DNA of 17,528 nucleotides from Trichomonas tenax (lineage: Eukaryota > Parabasalia > Trichomonadida > Trichomonadidae): the NCBI GenBank assembly GCA_023091735.1, contig JALKBU010001057.1, positions 1 through 17,528 of the forward strand, given 5' to 3'. How positions within the stretch are numbered: position 1 is the first letter of the stretch; every line of letters starts with the position of its first letter. Shown here piece after piece: positions 7,564-15,148 of the stretch. The position numbers and the translations under genes are program-made. A model generated the notes under the pieces. It ran no database searches and had not been told where the DNA came from. It saw only the letters and a program-made list of their open reading frames with translations.

Positions 7564-8190
7564 ATGTCTGAAGAGCAAAATAACCAAATAAAGAATGCGT
7601 GTGTTATTCTCGTTGACAAGCAGGACAACATTGTCGGTGAAGCAGGTAAGTACTCTGTCCACAGAGCTGAGCCAGAACCATAATTACATCGCGCATTTTC
7701 TTTATTCTTGTTCAATTCTCACAAAAGACTTCTCCTACAGCAGAGATGAGCTAATAAGATCACATTTCCATTGATTTGGGCCAACACTTGCTGTTCACAT
7801 CCTGAACCAAACAAAAATGTTTTGGATGCAGTAGTGAGAAGAGTCGATTTGGAACTAAATATCAAACTTACACAGGATTCTAAGCTCTAGGAAATGGGAT
7901 CTTTCGTTTGTCACGCAATATACGAAAATGGATGGGCAGAATACAAATTAGATCATGTTGTTTACGGTTATTACAATAATGAACTGATACATCCAAATAT
8001 TGAAGAAGTTGGAAACGTAAAATGGGTTTCTATCGATGAATTTTGTAAAATGGGTCGACGAAGGCCACATGAATTATCTCCATGGCTAAAAAGGATCTTG
8101 GTACAGTTCCTTAGATCTACATGGATCAAATGGAACGAAAATCATCATATAGACGAATCCGAAATTAATCTTAGGCCAATCGATGTGTAA
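7564..8190 (+). pseudogene. idi: Isopentenyl-diphosphate delta-isomerase type 1, broken by three stops
   Basis: The intact family (Nudix fold) interconverts isopentenyl and dimethylallyl diphosphate in isoprenoid synthesis. One continuous frame of about 208 codons covers the full family length. Visible motifs are GKYSVHRAE (metal-binding His region), LHRAFSLFLFN, LLLQQR-x-ANKITFP, the active-site segment WANTCCSHP, a Nudix-like DAVVRRVDLELNI, WAEYKLDHVV and a C-terminal SPWLKRILVQFLRSTWIKW. The frame is cut by TAA at 7681-7683 (before LHRAF), TGA at 7747-7749 (after QQR) and TAG at 7888-7890 (before EMGSFV), with no frameshift. The first two fit single substitutions of Leu and Ser codons expected there from homologues. 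In WAEYKLD the second acidic ligand of the usual E-x-E is Lys, and the Gly after FP is replaced. Neighbouring genes use these same stops, so recoding is unlikely. The assigned start is the ATG at 7564. The final TAA runs into TAATAAA, a plausible poly(A) signal. Confidence 0.88.
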
Positions 8191-8344
8191 TAAAAATCTC
8201 TGTGTTAGAGAACAAGAATTTTACAATTTCTGTTAATATATTACTAACCAATATTATATTAGTGAATGATATTTAAATAAATAGTTTTCACAGATGCCGA
8301 GTTGCAATAAACAAACAACATTTTTACAAATAAATTTAAATTGA

Positions 8345-8566
8345 TTAAATTCCGAGTTTCTTTGCAATTTCATCAGGAGATATATCCGGATTTTCCTTCG
8401 TTAGTGACTCAACTTCTTTGACTTCAGACATATTTTGGCTTCTCATCATCTTGATTTTCTCTATAGCGATCTTATGCATCTCTTCTCTTGCGAGTTTTTC
8501 TTCGTAAAGTTGATTCATTCTTTGTTCTGTCTTTGCAGCTTTCTCTTGTCGCGCGAATTGGCTCAT
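8345..8566 (-). CDS. Small charged helical protein, 73 residues
   Basis: Not recognised. The sequence MSQFARQEKAAKTEQRMNQL and the following residues to about 50 is one strongly charged helix (Glu/Lys/Arg with regular Ala/Met/Leu), probably a short coiled coil. The last 20 residues (SLTKENPDISPDEIAKKLGI) look like a small helical hairpin or binding motif with a DISPDEIAKKLG turn. I take the ATG at 8564-8566 as start; the frame stays open seven codons further upstream but has no ATG there. The stop is TAA. It diverges from the 133-residue gene across a 43-bp spacer, so the two probably share a promoter region. Composition and codon choice match the neighbouring real genes rather than the AT-rich gaps. 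Likely a cytoplasmic structural or adaptor peptide; function unknown. Confidence 0.7.
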   Translation of the reverse strand: MSQFARQEKAAKTEQRMNQLYEEKLAREEMHKIAIEKIKMMRSQNMSEVKEVESLTKENPDISPDEIAKKLGI

Positions 8567-8609
8567 CGACAAGTCTGGAGAGGCCAATCAGAGAAGGTAG
8601 CAGCTTGAG
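8567..8609. promoter_or_regulatory. 43-bp spacer between divergent start codons
   Basis: This short spacer must hold the start sites of both flanking small genes unless the plus-strand gene begins at the ATG at 8622. It contains GGCCAATCAG (8582-8591), a perfect CCAAT-box core, but no good match to the TCAYW initiator on either strand. A regulatory role for the CCAAT match is inference only. Confidence 0.35.
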
Positions 8610-9011
8610 ATGGAATGTATCATGAAGCTAAATCAAATCATCAATCGCACTGATTCTTTTGCTGACAACAAGCGAGCGATCAGTGAAATGAGACTTACTA
8701 ACTATCAAAAGATGAATGAGCATCTTCGTGAGAAAGCTCAATCTGTACTCGCACAGAAGCAGAAGATTGAGGAAGAAACTCACGCACAGATGACACTTAG
8801 CCTCGACAAACAAAACGACGCAATCAGGAGAAGTGAAGAACTCCAGAAACAAAAGAACGAAGAACTGAAAAAGGAAGCAGCTGTTGATTGGGAGAAGCAC
8901 AAGATTGGTAGTCAGAAGGCAAGAATGATCAGTATCCAGCACCAGTTCGAAATAAATCGAAAAATCCCAAATTTTCATCTGGAAAATTACTCACCAAAGT
9001 CTATTCATTGA
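8610..9011 (+). CDS. Coiled-coil protein, 133 residues
   Basis: Not recognised by family. Almost the entire length is helical and charged: MRLTNYQKMNEHLREKAQSV, KQKIEEETHAQMTLSLDKQN and RRSEELQKQKNEELKKEAAV suggest a coiled coil from about residue 27 to 110, followed by a short non-helical C-terminus (NFHLENYSPKSIH). Either the ATG at 8610 or the one at 8622 (MKLNQIINRT) may be the start; the second gives 129 residues. The stop is TGA at 9009-9011, only 69 bases before the start of the long leucine-rich-repeat gene on the same strand, so that gene's promoter must lie in or just before this 3' end. Probably a cytoskeletal or scaffold component, from composition only. Confidence 0.75.
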   Translation: MECIMKLNQIINRTDSFADNKRAISEMRLTNYQKMNEHLREKAQSVLAQKQKIEEETHAQMTLSLDKQNDAIRRSEELQKQKNEELKKEAAVDWEKHKIGSQKARMISIQHQFEINRKIPNFHLENYSPKSIH

Positions 9012-9070
9012 GTCGAAACGAAGATTGTCAAAAGTTGAAAATTTTTGATAAGTTTACAAAATTAACTTCT

Positions 9071-9080
9071 TCAATTTATC
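9071..9080 (+). promoter_or_regulatory. Possible initiator of the CARMIL-like gene
   Basis: CTTCTTCAATTTATC directly precedes the ATG at 9081. It has the TCA core and position of a trichomonad initiator, but the base after TCA is A rather than a pyrimidine, so the match is imperfect. The gap to the previous stop is only 69 bases. Confidence 0.3.
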
Positions 9081-12000
9081 ATGCAAAACGACCCCACATT
9101 ACAGCAGGCGACGCAAGCAGCCGCAAACAGCGACATGTACGTGTTCTACTGTAATTATGTCACAAAATTGCATGATAGAGGAGGAAAGGACACTCGAATA
9201 TTGTTGATAACGAATCTTAGTATTGCTTTTTGCAAAATTAAGAAGAATCCGACACCAGACAGGACCATGTATTGGCCTTCTATCACTAATTTTAGTTATC
9301 AGCAATCAACCATCATTTTCGAATTCGGACAAGACGCATTTCGTTTCGAATCACCTGATTCAAATCGGATTGTCAACGTAATTACATTCATACTCGAAAA
9401 TCTTCTCACAAAATCTGAGTTTGCTAAATTAAATGTGCCGAGAATTTACAATTCTTCATATTACTGCAATTCCTTGGGACTCGTCTCGAGATTTAAATCG
9501 TGCATAAACAGATCTGATCTCCACTACCCGCAAGTGCTGTTTGATACTGTTTTTCACGCTGCAAAATTTAGACTTCAGACTCTTGAGTTGCCTTTCAATT
9601 GTCAAAAGATACCTTCGATTGAGCCAATTCTTTCGGCATTAGCTTTGGCACCGTTTATAGAGTCTTTAGTCCTTCCTCCATTTCACAAATTTGATGTTTA
9701 TAAATCTACAGTCGATTTTGTCCAAAGATCTTCGTACATCGAACACATACTCTACTCGCAAGCGAACCCACGATCGTTCAACGATTTTTGTCAAACACTC
9801 ATAAATGCGGCGCCTTTCAACCTTAATTGCATATCATTCATCAACGCTGAATTTAGAAAGGACCATCTATCAAAATTGCGCGAATTGGTCATCTCTAAAG
9901 ACTTTAAAGGCATCTCTCTTCAAAATTCTGTTCATCCAACAGCAACTGATTACTTCGACAAGGAATTCTTCAAAGATTTACCAATCAAATTAGTTAACTT
10001 CGATCGTTCTCCGACAATCCACTTCAAACAGATCTTTCCTTTTCTCAATAAAATCAAAATTTTATCGTTTGGTGGCTGCAAGCTCGATGTTGGAGAGCTT
10101 CTCAACGAAATGTCTAAGAACGACTTCAGCAACTTGAAGATGCTCAATCTCAGTGTGAATGTTTGCACTTCTCCTTTAATGCCGAATATCAAGCTTCCGA
10201 AAAACCTTGTGCGCTTAGACCTCAACAGCATTAAGTGGAAGCCGGGCTTGATTAGCGGATTTTTCAAAGAAATAGCAAGTTATAACTGGGAAAAAGGAAT
10301 TTATCTCGGTTTTGCTCAACAAACAACAGAAGCAGACGATTGGGAAAGATTATTTAAAGACTTCGCGAAATTACCAAAGAATTCAATTACAGATCTCGAA
10401 TGGAGTTTCAATCCGGTTGATCCGAGATTTTCTTCATTTTTAAGAAATTCATGCACAAACTTACAATCTATAATCATAACAGATTCGTTTACAAATGAAA
10501 AACCACACGAAATCATTGCATTTGCTGACACTATCAGAACAATGCCTGTTTTAACGAAATTAGTCATCACAGGCAACGATACAATGTTCCTTGGTAACGA
10601 ATACACGCACATTTTTTCTGCTCTCCACGACAGAAATAATATCAGATATCTCGAAGTTTCATCTAACAGAATTGGCAATAGCGGTGTTTCTTCTCTTGCT
10701 GATCTTCTCAGGGATTGCAAAACGATATCCACTGTTGCTTTTGATAATTCTAGAGTAACATGTCAAGAACCGATAATTAAATGCTTAGACGCTGTTGAAA
10801 ATCGCACTTCTCCGGTCTATATTGGATGGCCAGAGGCAGATCTTCACAGTCTCGTTGAAGCGAACGAAGTGACAATGGATGATGTCGCAAAAATCTCAAC
10901 AAGAATATTAAATGCCGATAAAGACGAACAATCAACATTAGAACGCAAGGATTACTTCTCGCAGCCATTCCAATCATATTATGTACCAATCCACACAAAG
11001 TTCCCAATCTATTATTCACAAGACACTGTCGATCAGTTCCAATCTTCCGTTCCTCAGTATGAATCGAATCAAAGCGAAGTTTGGATATCATCGGGCTTCA
11101 CAGCGCAGATGAACAATGGATTGGAAAGCTCTCAGAATACACCTGTTGCCAACAAAGAGCTATCGAAAGAAGAAGAAAAGTCAGATGGCGATGACTCCAG
11201 CACATTCGATCTCTGGGCTGACTCAGACAGTGATGGATTGGCTCCACACCGCCTGACAATCGCAAACAACAAGAAACAGGTTGACCCAGCTCGACTCGAT
11301 CACATATTCGATGACAGCGAAGATGAGAAGCCAACAAAAAGTCCATTAGTTTCTCCGAACACTCACGTTGAATTCAAACTCAATGCAGACAACCTGGAAG
11401 CACAGAAAGATAACAAGCAAAGATCGAGATCCCTCAGCATGCCAAAACTCGAGTTATTCAAGGAGAGTGACAGTGATGCACTAAATTTCTCATCAGATAA
11501 GAAGAAAGATGAACCGAAAAAGAGCGACATACAGAAGCTGAAATTAGAACCAAAGAAAGGCCTCGCTGCCTTTGCTGAATCATCATCTGATAACGATGGA
11601 GAGACAATCAAACTTAAATCAATCCATAGATCACCACTCAGGAAATCATTGATATCTCTTGATAAGTGGAAAGAAAGTGATGATTCAGAAGAATTCAAAG
11701 CTCCAAAGTCCGTTGATGCTGCACAGCAGACTCGCAATATCCAATTGAGTCTTCAGCCCGCTGACGATGACTCCGATTTCGAGGTTCCACAGTCGAAACC
11801 ACAGCCGTTAAGCTTCCAACCACCCAAAGGTTTACAAATCGTCTCAAAGCCGACAAAGCGGGAAATCAATGCATTGGACTCTGATGACAATCTTCCAAAG
11901 ATGAAACCGGCGACACTCAGCATGTACAAAGAGAGCAGCTCTGGCGACTTGAGAAAAGTTTTCAATCAGAATTCTAACACAACAGATTCATTTGATGATT

Positions 12001-14804
12001 TTCCAAAGATGAAACCACAGCCTCTTGAGTTAACGCTTAAACCAACAACATGCACACCACCTATCAATGAGGATGTTGTCATTGCTGAAAAGGAAGAATC
12101 TCTCGAATCACCTCCACAAAAGGAAGATGTTTCAAATGTTAACCCAAAACTTAACATCACGAAACCTCCTCTCATCGCAGTTCACGATTCCGATCACGAG
12201 TCAATGCCAGAGAAATCATCAGTTGCAGAGGAAGACATCGCCAAATCTAACAGCAGTGTCCACATGATGACACCTGGTGAAGATGATGACATTGTCAAGC
12301 AGCCAATACAGCATCATTCGATGCCTGAACGTGACTTCGAAATGGCGATTGATGACTTCCCGAAGCCGGATATATTGACATCACCGATTGACCTCGAGAT
12401 GCGCCATGAGTCTTCGAGTTCATCATCGCGAATGAGGCAGCCGCTTGATGATTCTTCAAGTTCGTTTGCACAACGTCCATTCTGTATCCCAAGACTCACA
12501 AGATCATCTGAATTCTTCTCTATTCCTCCATCAAAGAAGTGCATAGATCCAAAACTTTTGCAGAAGATCGGCTCGCCAGGGAGCGCTTACTCACGTCATC
12601 CCAACCACGATTCCGACAATGTATCTCTCGAGGACTACATGGAGAGGAAGACTCCGGTCAAGAAGAAAGATTTTATCTCTCTCGACGTGTTCAATGAGCC
12701 TAGTGACCAATTCAGCATCAGATCTGATCCAACAACGAACATTTACGCTATGACGGAAGAGCAAAGGAGAACTCCACCAAGCAGACTTCTCAACAAGCAC
12801 AAATATAACTTCCCGTTGCCACCAAATCCAAGAATTAGAAGAATGAACGATACGGCAATTTCTGACAGAAAAGTCAACATTCTCAATCGTCGCACATATA
12901 ACAACCAGCGCTACACAAGCGAGCAGATCGAGCAGGTTCTTGCAGGTCTTTATAATCAGCAGAATAACAGCATTCCACCAAATCTTAGCCAAGCAGTTTC
13001 TGTTTCAACACCTTTCTTAGCAGAGTCATCGCGTTTAGTTTCATCAACAGAAGAAGAGGACAGGAAGACAGTCGAAGAGGAGGACATCGAAGAAGATTCA
13101 TCATCTTCAGCCGAAATTAATGTCGCGATCAATCTCGATACGAACAGGAAGGCACAGTCAGCAAGAGGATACAAGAACTCTATCGAGTCAGAAGAGTCAT
13201 CCAACATGATGGACTCGATGAGCTCTTCACTCTTCTTCCCAGAATTCAGGACAAGCAGAGGCCTTTCTAAATACAATCCTAACAACGAGATGTGGGTGTC
13301 TGCTGCTATTGCGCAGTCATCTAATACCGAACCAATGGAACAGGAAGAGCCGAAGACACCAAACGCAAAGAAGATGAATCACGCTGTCTCTGCAGGAGGA
13401 AACATCAATCAATTGAAGACTGTTCCTGAAGTGGATGAAACGAAACCGAAAGAGGACAAACTTTCAACAGTTGAGTTTGTCGAAGAAGACGAAAAGAACT
13501 CAGATGTTGAGATGGAAGAAAGTGAATTTGAGGAAGAAGATGTATTCGAATATGAAAACTCTGAAGATGGAGGAAAGGAGAATTTCATTCTTCGCGACGA
13601 AAGTAAGCAAGACAAAGCAGATGCCAAAGCTGCTGCACCTCCAGAGAATCAAAACGAAAATGCTGAAAAAGTTGAACAAAAGAAAGAAGAAGAAACAGCA
13701 AATGACGAAAACAAAGATACATATTCAGGCAGCTATTGCACAGATTCTGGAAGTTATTATAGCGATTATTCAGGCTTCAGCTCCGAGAAAACAAAGGACT
13801 CTGTGGAATCTGATGAACAAATAGAGAAACAAAAAGAAATCGAAAAACAACAAGAAATTGAAAAGCAACAAGAACTCGAAAGACAACAAGAAATAGAAAG
13901 ACAACTGGAACTCGAAAAACAACAGGAAATAGAAAGACAACAGGAACTCGAGAAACAGAAGGAAATAGAGAGACAGAAAGAAATAGAAAGACAACGAGAA
14001 CTAGAGAAACCAAAAGAGATCGAAAGACAACAGGAATTGGATAGATTGGAGGCTGAGAAGGAAAAGAGCATGAAACAAAGCTCTGAGAAGTCAGAAAGTG
14101 AGCATTTGACATTCCACAGCACTTCTTCTGTTCCAACTCCATCTCAGTCACCATCCATCCAAACGTCGAGGTACGAGTTTATGGACGACAGTCTCTCATC
14201 AGATCTTTTATCTCAGCCTCCAATAAACTACGACCACGGCCTTCTCGAGTCCGTCTCAACTAACGAATTAGATACATCAGAGATAACAGCATCAGGAATT
14301 CGCAGATTCGCAAATGAAGATGACATTGACAGCACAGACTCACCGAAGACTGAAGGAACAGAAACAAGTTCGAAGTTAAAGCGTGAGAAGAGGAGGCGTT
14401 CTATCCCAATCAGCGACAAAGTGTTCGCTGCTCTTTACAACAGTGAAAGCGAGATTGTTAAGACTTTGTCATTCACTAAATCACTGCCAGCAGCCTACAA
14501 GCCACACAGGGAACTTGGCACTCCAATGTCTCTACAGGCATCAAAGCACGACTCAATGGATATTCTCATTCCTGGACCTAATGGAAAGAAGCTGAGACAT
14601 AAACGTGACACATCCGACAGCTCCCTCGTTTTCTCGAAGACAGATGAGAGCGACAACGAAGGAAAGAACTCTGATATCCCATACAACCAGCCAGATTGGA
14701 CATTCCCACTACAGCCAATCTCAAAGCCACACACCAAGAAACTTATTCTTGGTTACCAGAACAAATTCACATTCGACTTTTTAATAGAGAATTTAAGAAA
14801 ATAA
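9081..14804 (+). CDS. CARMIL-like leucine-rich-repeat protein, 1907 residues
   Basis: Probably a cytoskeletal scaffold. Residues about 14-115 (YVFYCNYVTKLHDR, RILLITNLSIAFCKIKK, STIIFEFGQDAFRFES) look like a PH-type fold ending in a helix. Residues about 160-590 form leucine-rich repeats, clearest at KIKILSFGGCKLDVGELLNE, NLKMLNLSVN, LTKLVITGND and IRYLEVSSNRIGNSGVSSLA. PH-like plus LRR plus a long disordered tail is the plan of CARMIL proteins (capping protein, Arp2/3 and myosin I linkers). From about 680 the chain is disordered, rich in Ser/Asp/Lys/Pro, with recurring acidic-serine and PKMKP-like motifs (700-1000). Then come acidic blocks (about 1340-1530), a Tyr/Ser cluster (1548-1569), a hexad-repeat helix (1579-1660), a basic patch KLKREKRRRSIP (1765-1776) and a compact end (KKLILGYQNKFTFDFLIENL). 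No standard capping-protein-interacting motif was found, so capping-protein binding is unproven. The single uninterrupted frame and the conserved-looking C-terminus show it is intact; the TAA overlaps TAAA, a trichomonad-type poly(A) signal. Confidence 0.85.
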   Translation: MQNDPTLQQATQAAANSDMYVFYCNYVTKLHDRGGKDTRILLITNLSIAFCKIKKNPTPDRTMYWPSITNFSYQQSTIIFEFGQDAFRFESPDSNRIVNVITFILENLLTKSEFAKLNVPRIYNSSYYCNSLGLVSRFKSCINRSDLHYPQVLFDTVFHAAKFRLQTLELPFNCQKIPSIEPILSALALAPFIESLVLPPFHKFDVYKSTVDFVQRSSYIEHILYSQANPRSFNDFCQTLINAAPFNLNCISFINAEFRKDHLSKLRELVISKDFKGISLQNSVHPTATDYFDKEFFKDLPIKLVNFDRSPTIHFKQIFPFLNKIKILSFGGCKLDVGELLNEMSKNDFSNLKMLNLSVNVCTSPLMPNIKLPKNLVRLDLNSIKWKPGLISGFFKEIASYNWEKGIYLGFAQQTTEADDWERLFKDFAKLPKNSITDLEWSFNPVDPRFSSFLRNSCTNLQSIIITDSFTNEKPHEIIAFADTIRTMPVLTKLVITGNDTMFLGNEYTHIFSALHDRNNIRYLEVSSNRIGNSGVSSLADLLRDCKTISTVAFDNSRVTCQEPIIKCLDAVENRTSPVYIGWPEADLHSLVEANEVTMDDVAKISTRILNADKDEQSTLERKDYFSQPFQSYYVPIHTKFPIYYSQDTVDQFQSSVPQYESNQSEVWISSGFTAQMNNGLESSQNTPVANKELSKEEEKSDGDDSSTFDLWADSDSDGLAPHRLTIANNKKQVDPARLDHIFDDSEDEKPTKSPLVSPNTHVEFKLNADNLEAQKDNKQRSRSLSMPKLELFKESDSDALNFSSDKKKDEPKKSDIQKLKLEPKKGLAAFAESSSDNDGETIKLKSIHRSPLRKSLISLDKWKESDDSEEFKAPKSVDAAQQTRNIQLSLQPADDDSDFEVPQSKPQPLSFQPPKGLQIVSKPTKREINALDSDDNLPKMKPATLSMYKESSSGDLRKVFNQNSNTTDSFDDFPKMKPQPLELTLKPTTCTPPINEDVVIAEKEESLESPPQKEDVSNVNPKLNITKPPLIAVHDSDHESMPEKSSVAEEDIAKSNSSVHMMTPGEDDDIVKQPIQHHSMPERDFEMAIDDFPKPDILTSPIDLEMRHESSSSSSRMRQPLDDSSSSFAQRPFCIPRLTRSSEFFSIPPSKKCIDPKLLQKIGSPGSAYSRHPNHDSDNVSLEDYMERKTPVKKKDFISLDVFNEPSDQFSIRSDPTTNIYAMTEEQRRTPPSRLLNKHKYNFPLPPNPRIRRMNDTAISDRKVNILNRRTYNNQRYTSEQIEQVLAGLYNQQNNSIPPNLSQAVSVSTPFLAESSRLVSSTEEEDRKTVEEEDIEEDSSSSAEINVAINLDTNRKAQSARGYKNSIESEESSNMMDSMSSSLFFPEFRTSRGLSKYNPNNEMWVSAAIAQSSNTEPMEQEEPKTPNAKKMNHAVSAGGNINQLKTVPEVDETKPKEDKLSTVEFVEEDEKNSDVEMEESEFEEEDVFEYENSEDGGKENFILRDESKQDKADAKAAAPPENQNENAEKVEQKKEEETANDENKDTYSGSYCTDSGSYYSDYSGFSSEKTKDSVESDEQIEKQKEIEKQQEIEKQQELERQQEIERQLELEKQQEIERQQELEKQKEIERQKEIERQRELEKPKEIERQQELDRLEAEKEKSMKQSSEKSESEHLTFHSTSSVPTPSQSPSIQTSRYEFMDDSLSSDLLSQPPINYDHGLLESVSTNELDTSEITASGIRRFANEDDIDSTDSPKTEGTETSSKLKREKRRRSIPISDKVFAALYNSESEIVKTLSFTKSLPAAYKPHRELGTPMSLQASKHDSMDILIPGPNGKKLRHKRDTSDSSLVFSKTDESDNEGKNSDIPYNQPDWTFPLQPISKPHTKKLILGYQNKFTFDFLIENLRK
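11400..12060 (+). repeat. Degenerate acidic-Ser/PKMKP motif repeats in the CARMIL-like tail
   Basis: Within the disordered tail a pattern recurs about six times at irregular spacing: an acidic-serine run, then a Pro/Lys element followed by L-x-L. Examples are SMPKLELFKESDSD, IQKLKLEPKKGL, LISLDKWKESDDSEEF, VPQSKPQPLSFQPPKG, DDNLPKMKPATLSMYKESSS and FDDFPKMKPQPLELTLKP. The last two are clearly related; the others are progressively diverged. Such spacing suggests repeated short docking or phosphorylation motifs. Confidence 0.5.
13815..14052 (+). repeat. 18-bp repeat coding a hexad helix
   Basis: Twelve imperfect 18-base units encode six-residue steps such as IEKQKE, IEKQQE, LERQQE, IERQLE and LEKPKE, closing with LDRLEA. 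The DNA varies by synonymous and conservative changes (att/ata/atc, ctc/cta, aaa/aga), so the array is old rather than freshly expanded. It lies within the CARMIL-like gene. Confidence 0.85.
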
Positions 14805-15076
14805 ATGTTTGATATATTTTAGTATTATATAAATCCCCAAAACTTATTTCCACATATTTTTTCATCTAACTGGACTTCCTTTGAAAAATCTAAAGATTGA
14901 AATTTAAGCTCTTTGGAGTATGAATGCAGGCTACGTAAATTGTTGCAAATTTGAGCCTCCTCGTTAACACGGTAGAATCCCTATGGGGTCTATATTACAG
15001 AATAAAAAAATTTAAGAATTCCTAATGTTTAAGATAATCTCATAAACAAAAGTGGAAAAATATAAAAAGGAAAAAG
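14805..15076. other. 3' flank and gap before tRNA-Asp
   Basis: Mostly AT-rich. One more G+C-rich patch near 14920-15000 reads on the minus strand as short protein-like pieces (CNIDPIGILPC, RGGSNLQQFT, PAFILQRA), each ended by an in-frame stop. It may be a small piece of decayed coding sequence. Nothing else is recognised. Confidence 0.3.
15071..15075 (-). terminator. Pol III terminator of tRNA-Asp
   Basis: On the minus strand the discriminator G is followed by C and then TTTTT, the standard polymerase III stop. Confidence 0.75.
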
Positions 15077-15148
15077 CTCGGTCACCGGGAATCGAACCCG
15101 GATCAAAAGAACGACAATCTTACATGATAACCATTACACTATGACCGA
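15077..15148 (-). tRNA. tRNA-Asp (anticodon GTC)
   Basis: Reads GAC/GAU aspartate codons. On the minus strand the 72 bases fold as a cloverleaf: acceptor TCGGTCA with TGACCGA (seven pairs), linker TA, D arm around AATGGTTA, anticodon loop TTGTCGT with GTC at 15113-15115, and T arm CCGGG-TTCGATT-CCCGG. The discriminator is G, as usual for Asp. The B box GGTTCGATTCC is consensus, and the A box is TAGTGTAATGG. The first pair of the anticodon stem is a T/T mismatch and the D stem has one weak pair; otherwise it looks functional. CCA is not encoded, as expected in eukaryotes, and there is no intron. Confidence 0.95.

Noticed and set aside
7620..7740. An intron in the isomerase gene starting at GGTAAGTAC
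   Set aside because: The frame on both sides is continuous and every residue through the region fits the family; the trichomonad 3' intron consensus ACTAACACACAG is absent.
7564..8190. Stop-codon reassignment or selenocysteine-type readthrough in the isomerase frame
   Set aside because: All three stop types occur, the intact neighbours end in TAA, TAG and TGA, and the active site carries a damaging Glu-to-Lys change.
8567..8587. Extending the 73-residue protein seven codons to a TTG start
   Set aside because: Eukaryotic translation rarely uses TTG, and the ATG at 8566 gives a sensible helix start.
10316..12544. Numerous antisense frames over the LRR gene
   Set aside because: They are shadows of the 1907-residue frame, which alone shows domain structure and consistent codon use.
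13766..14154. Long antisense frames rich in Ser/Cys/Phe or Val/Phe opposite the hexad repeat
   Set aside because: They are mirror images of the 18-base repeat: any repeat of length divisible by three keeps antisense frames open. The residue composition is extreme, and no start signal is present.
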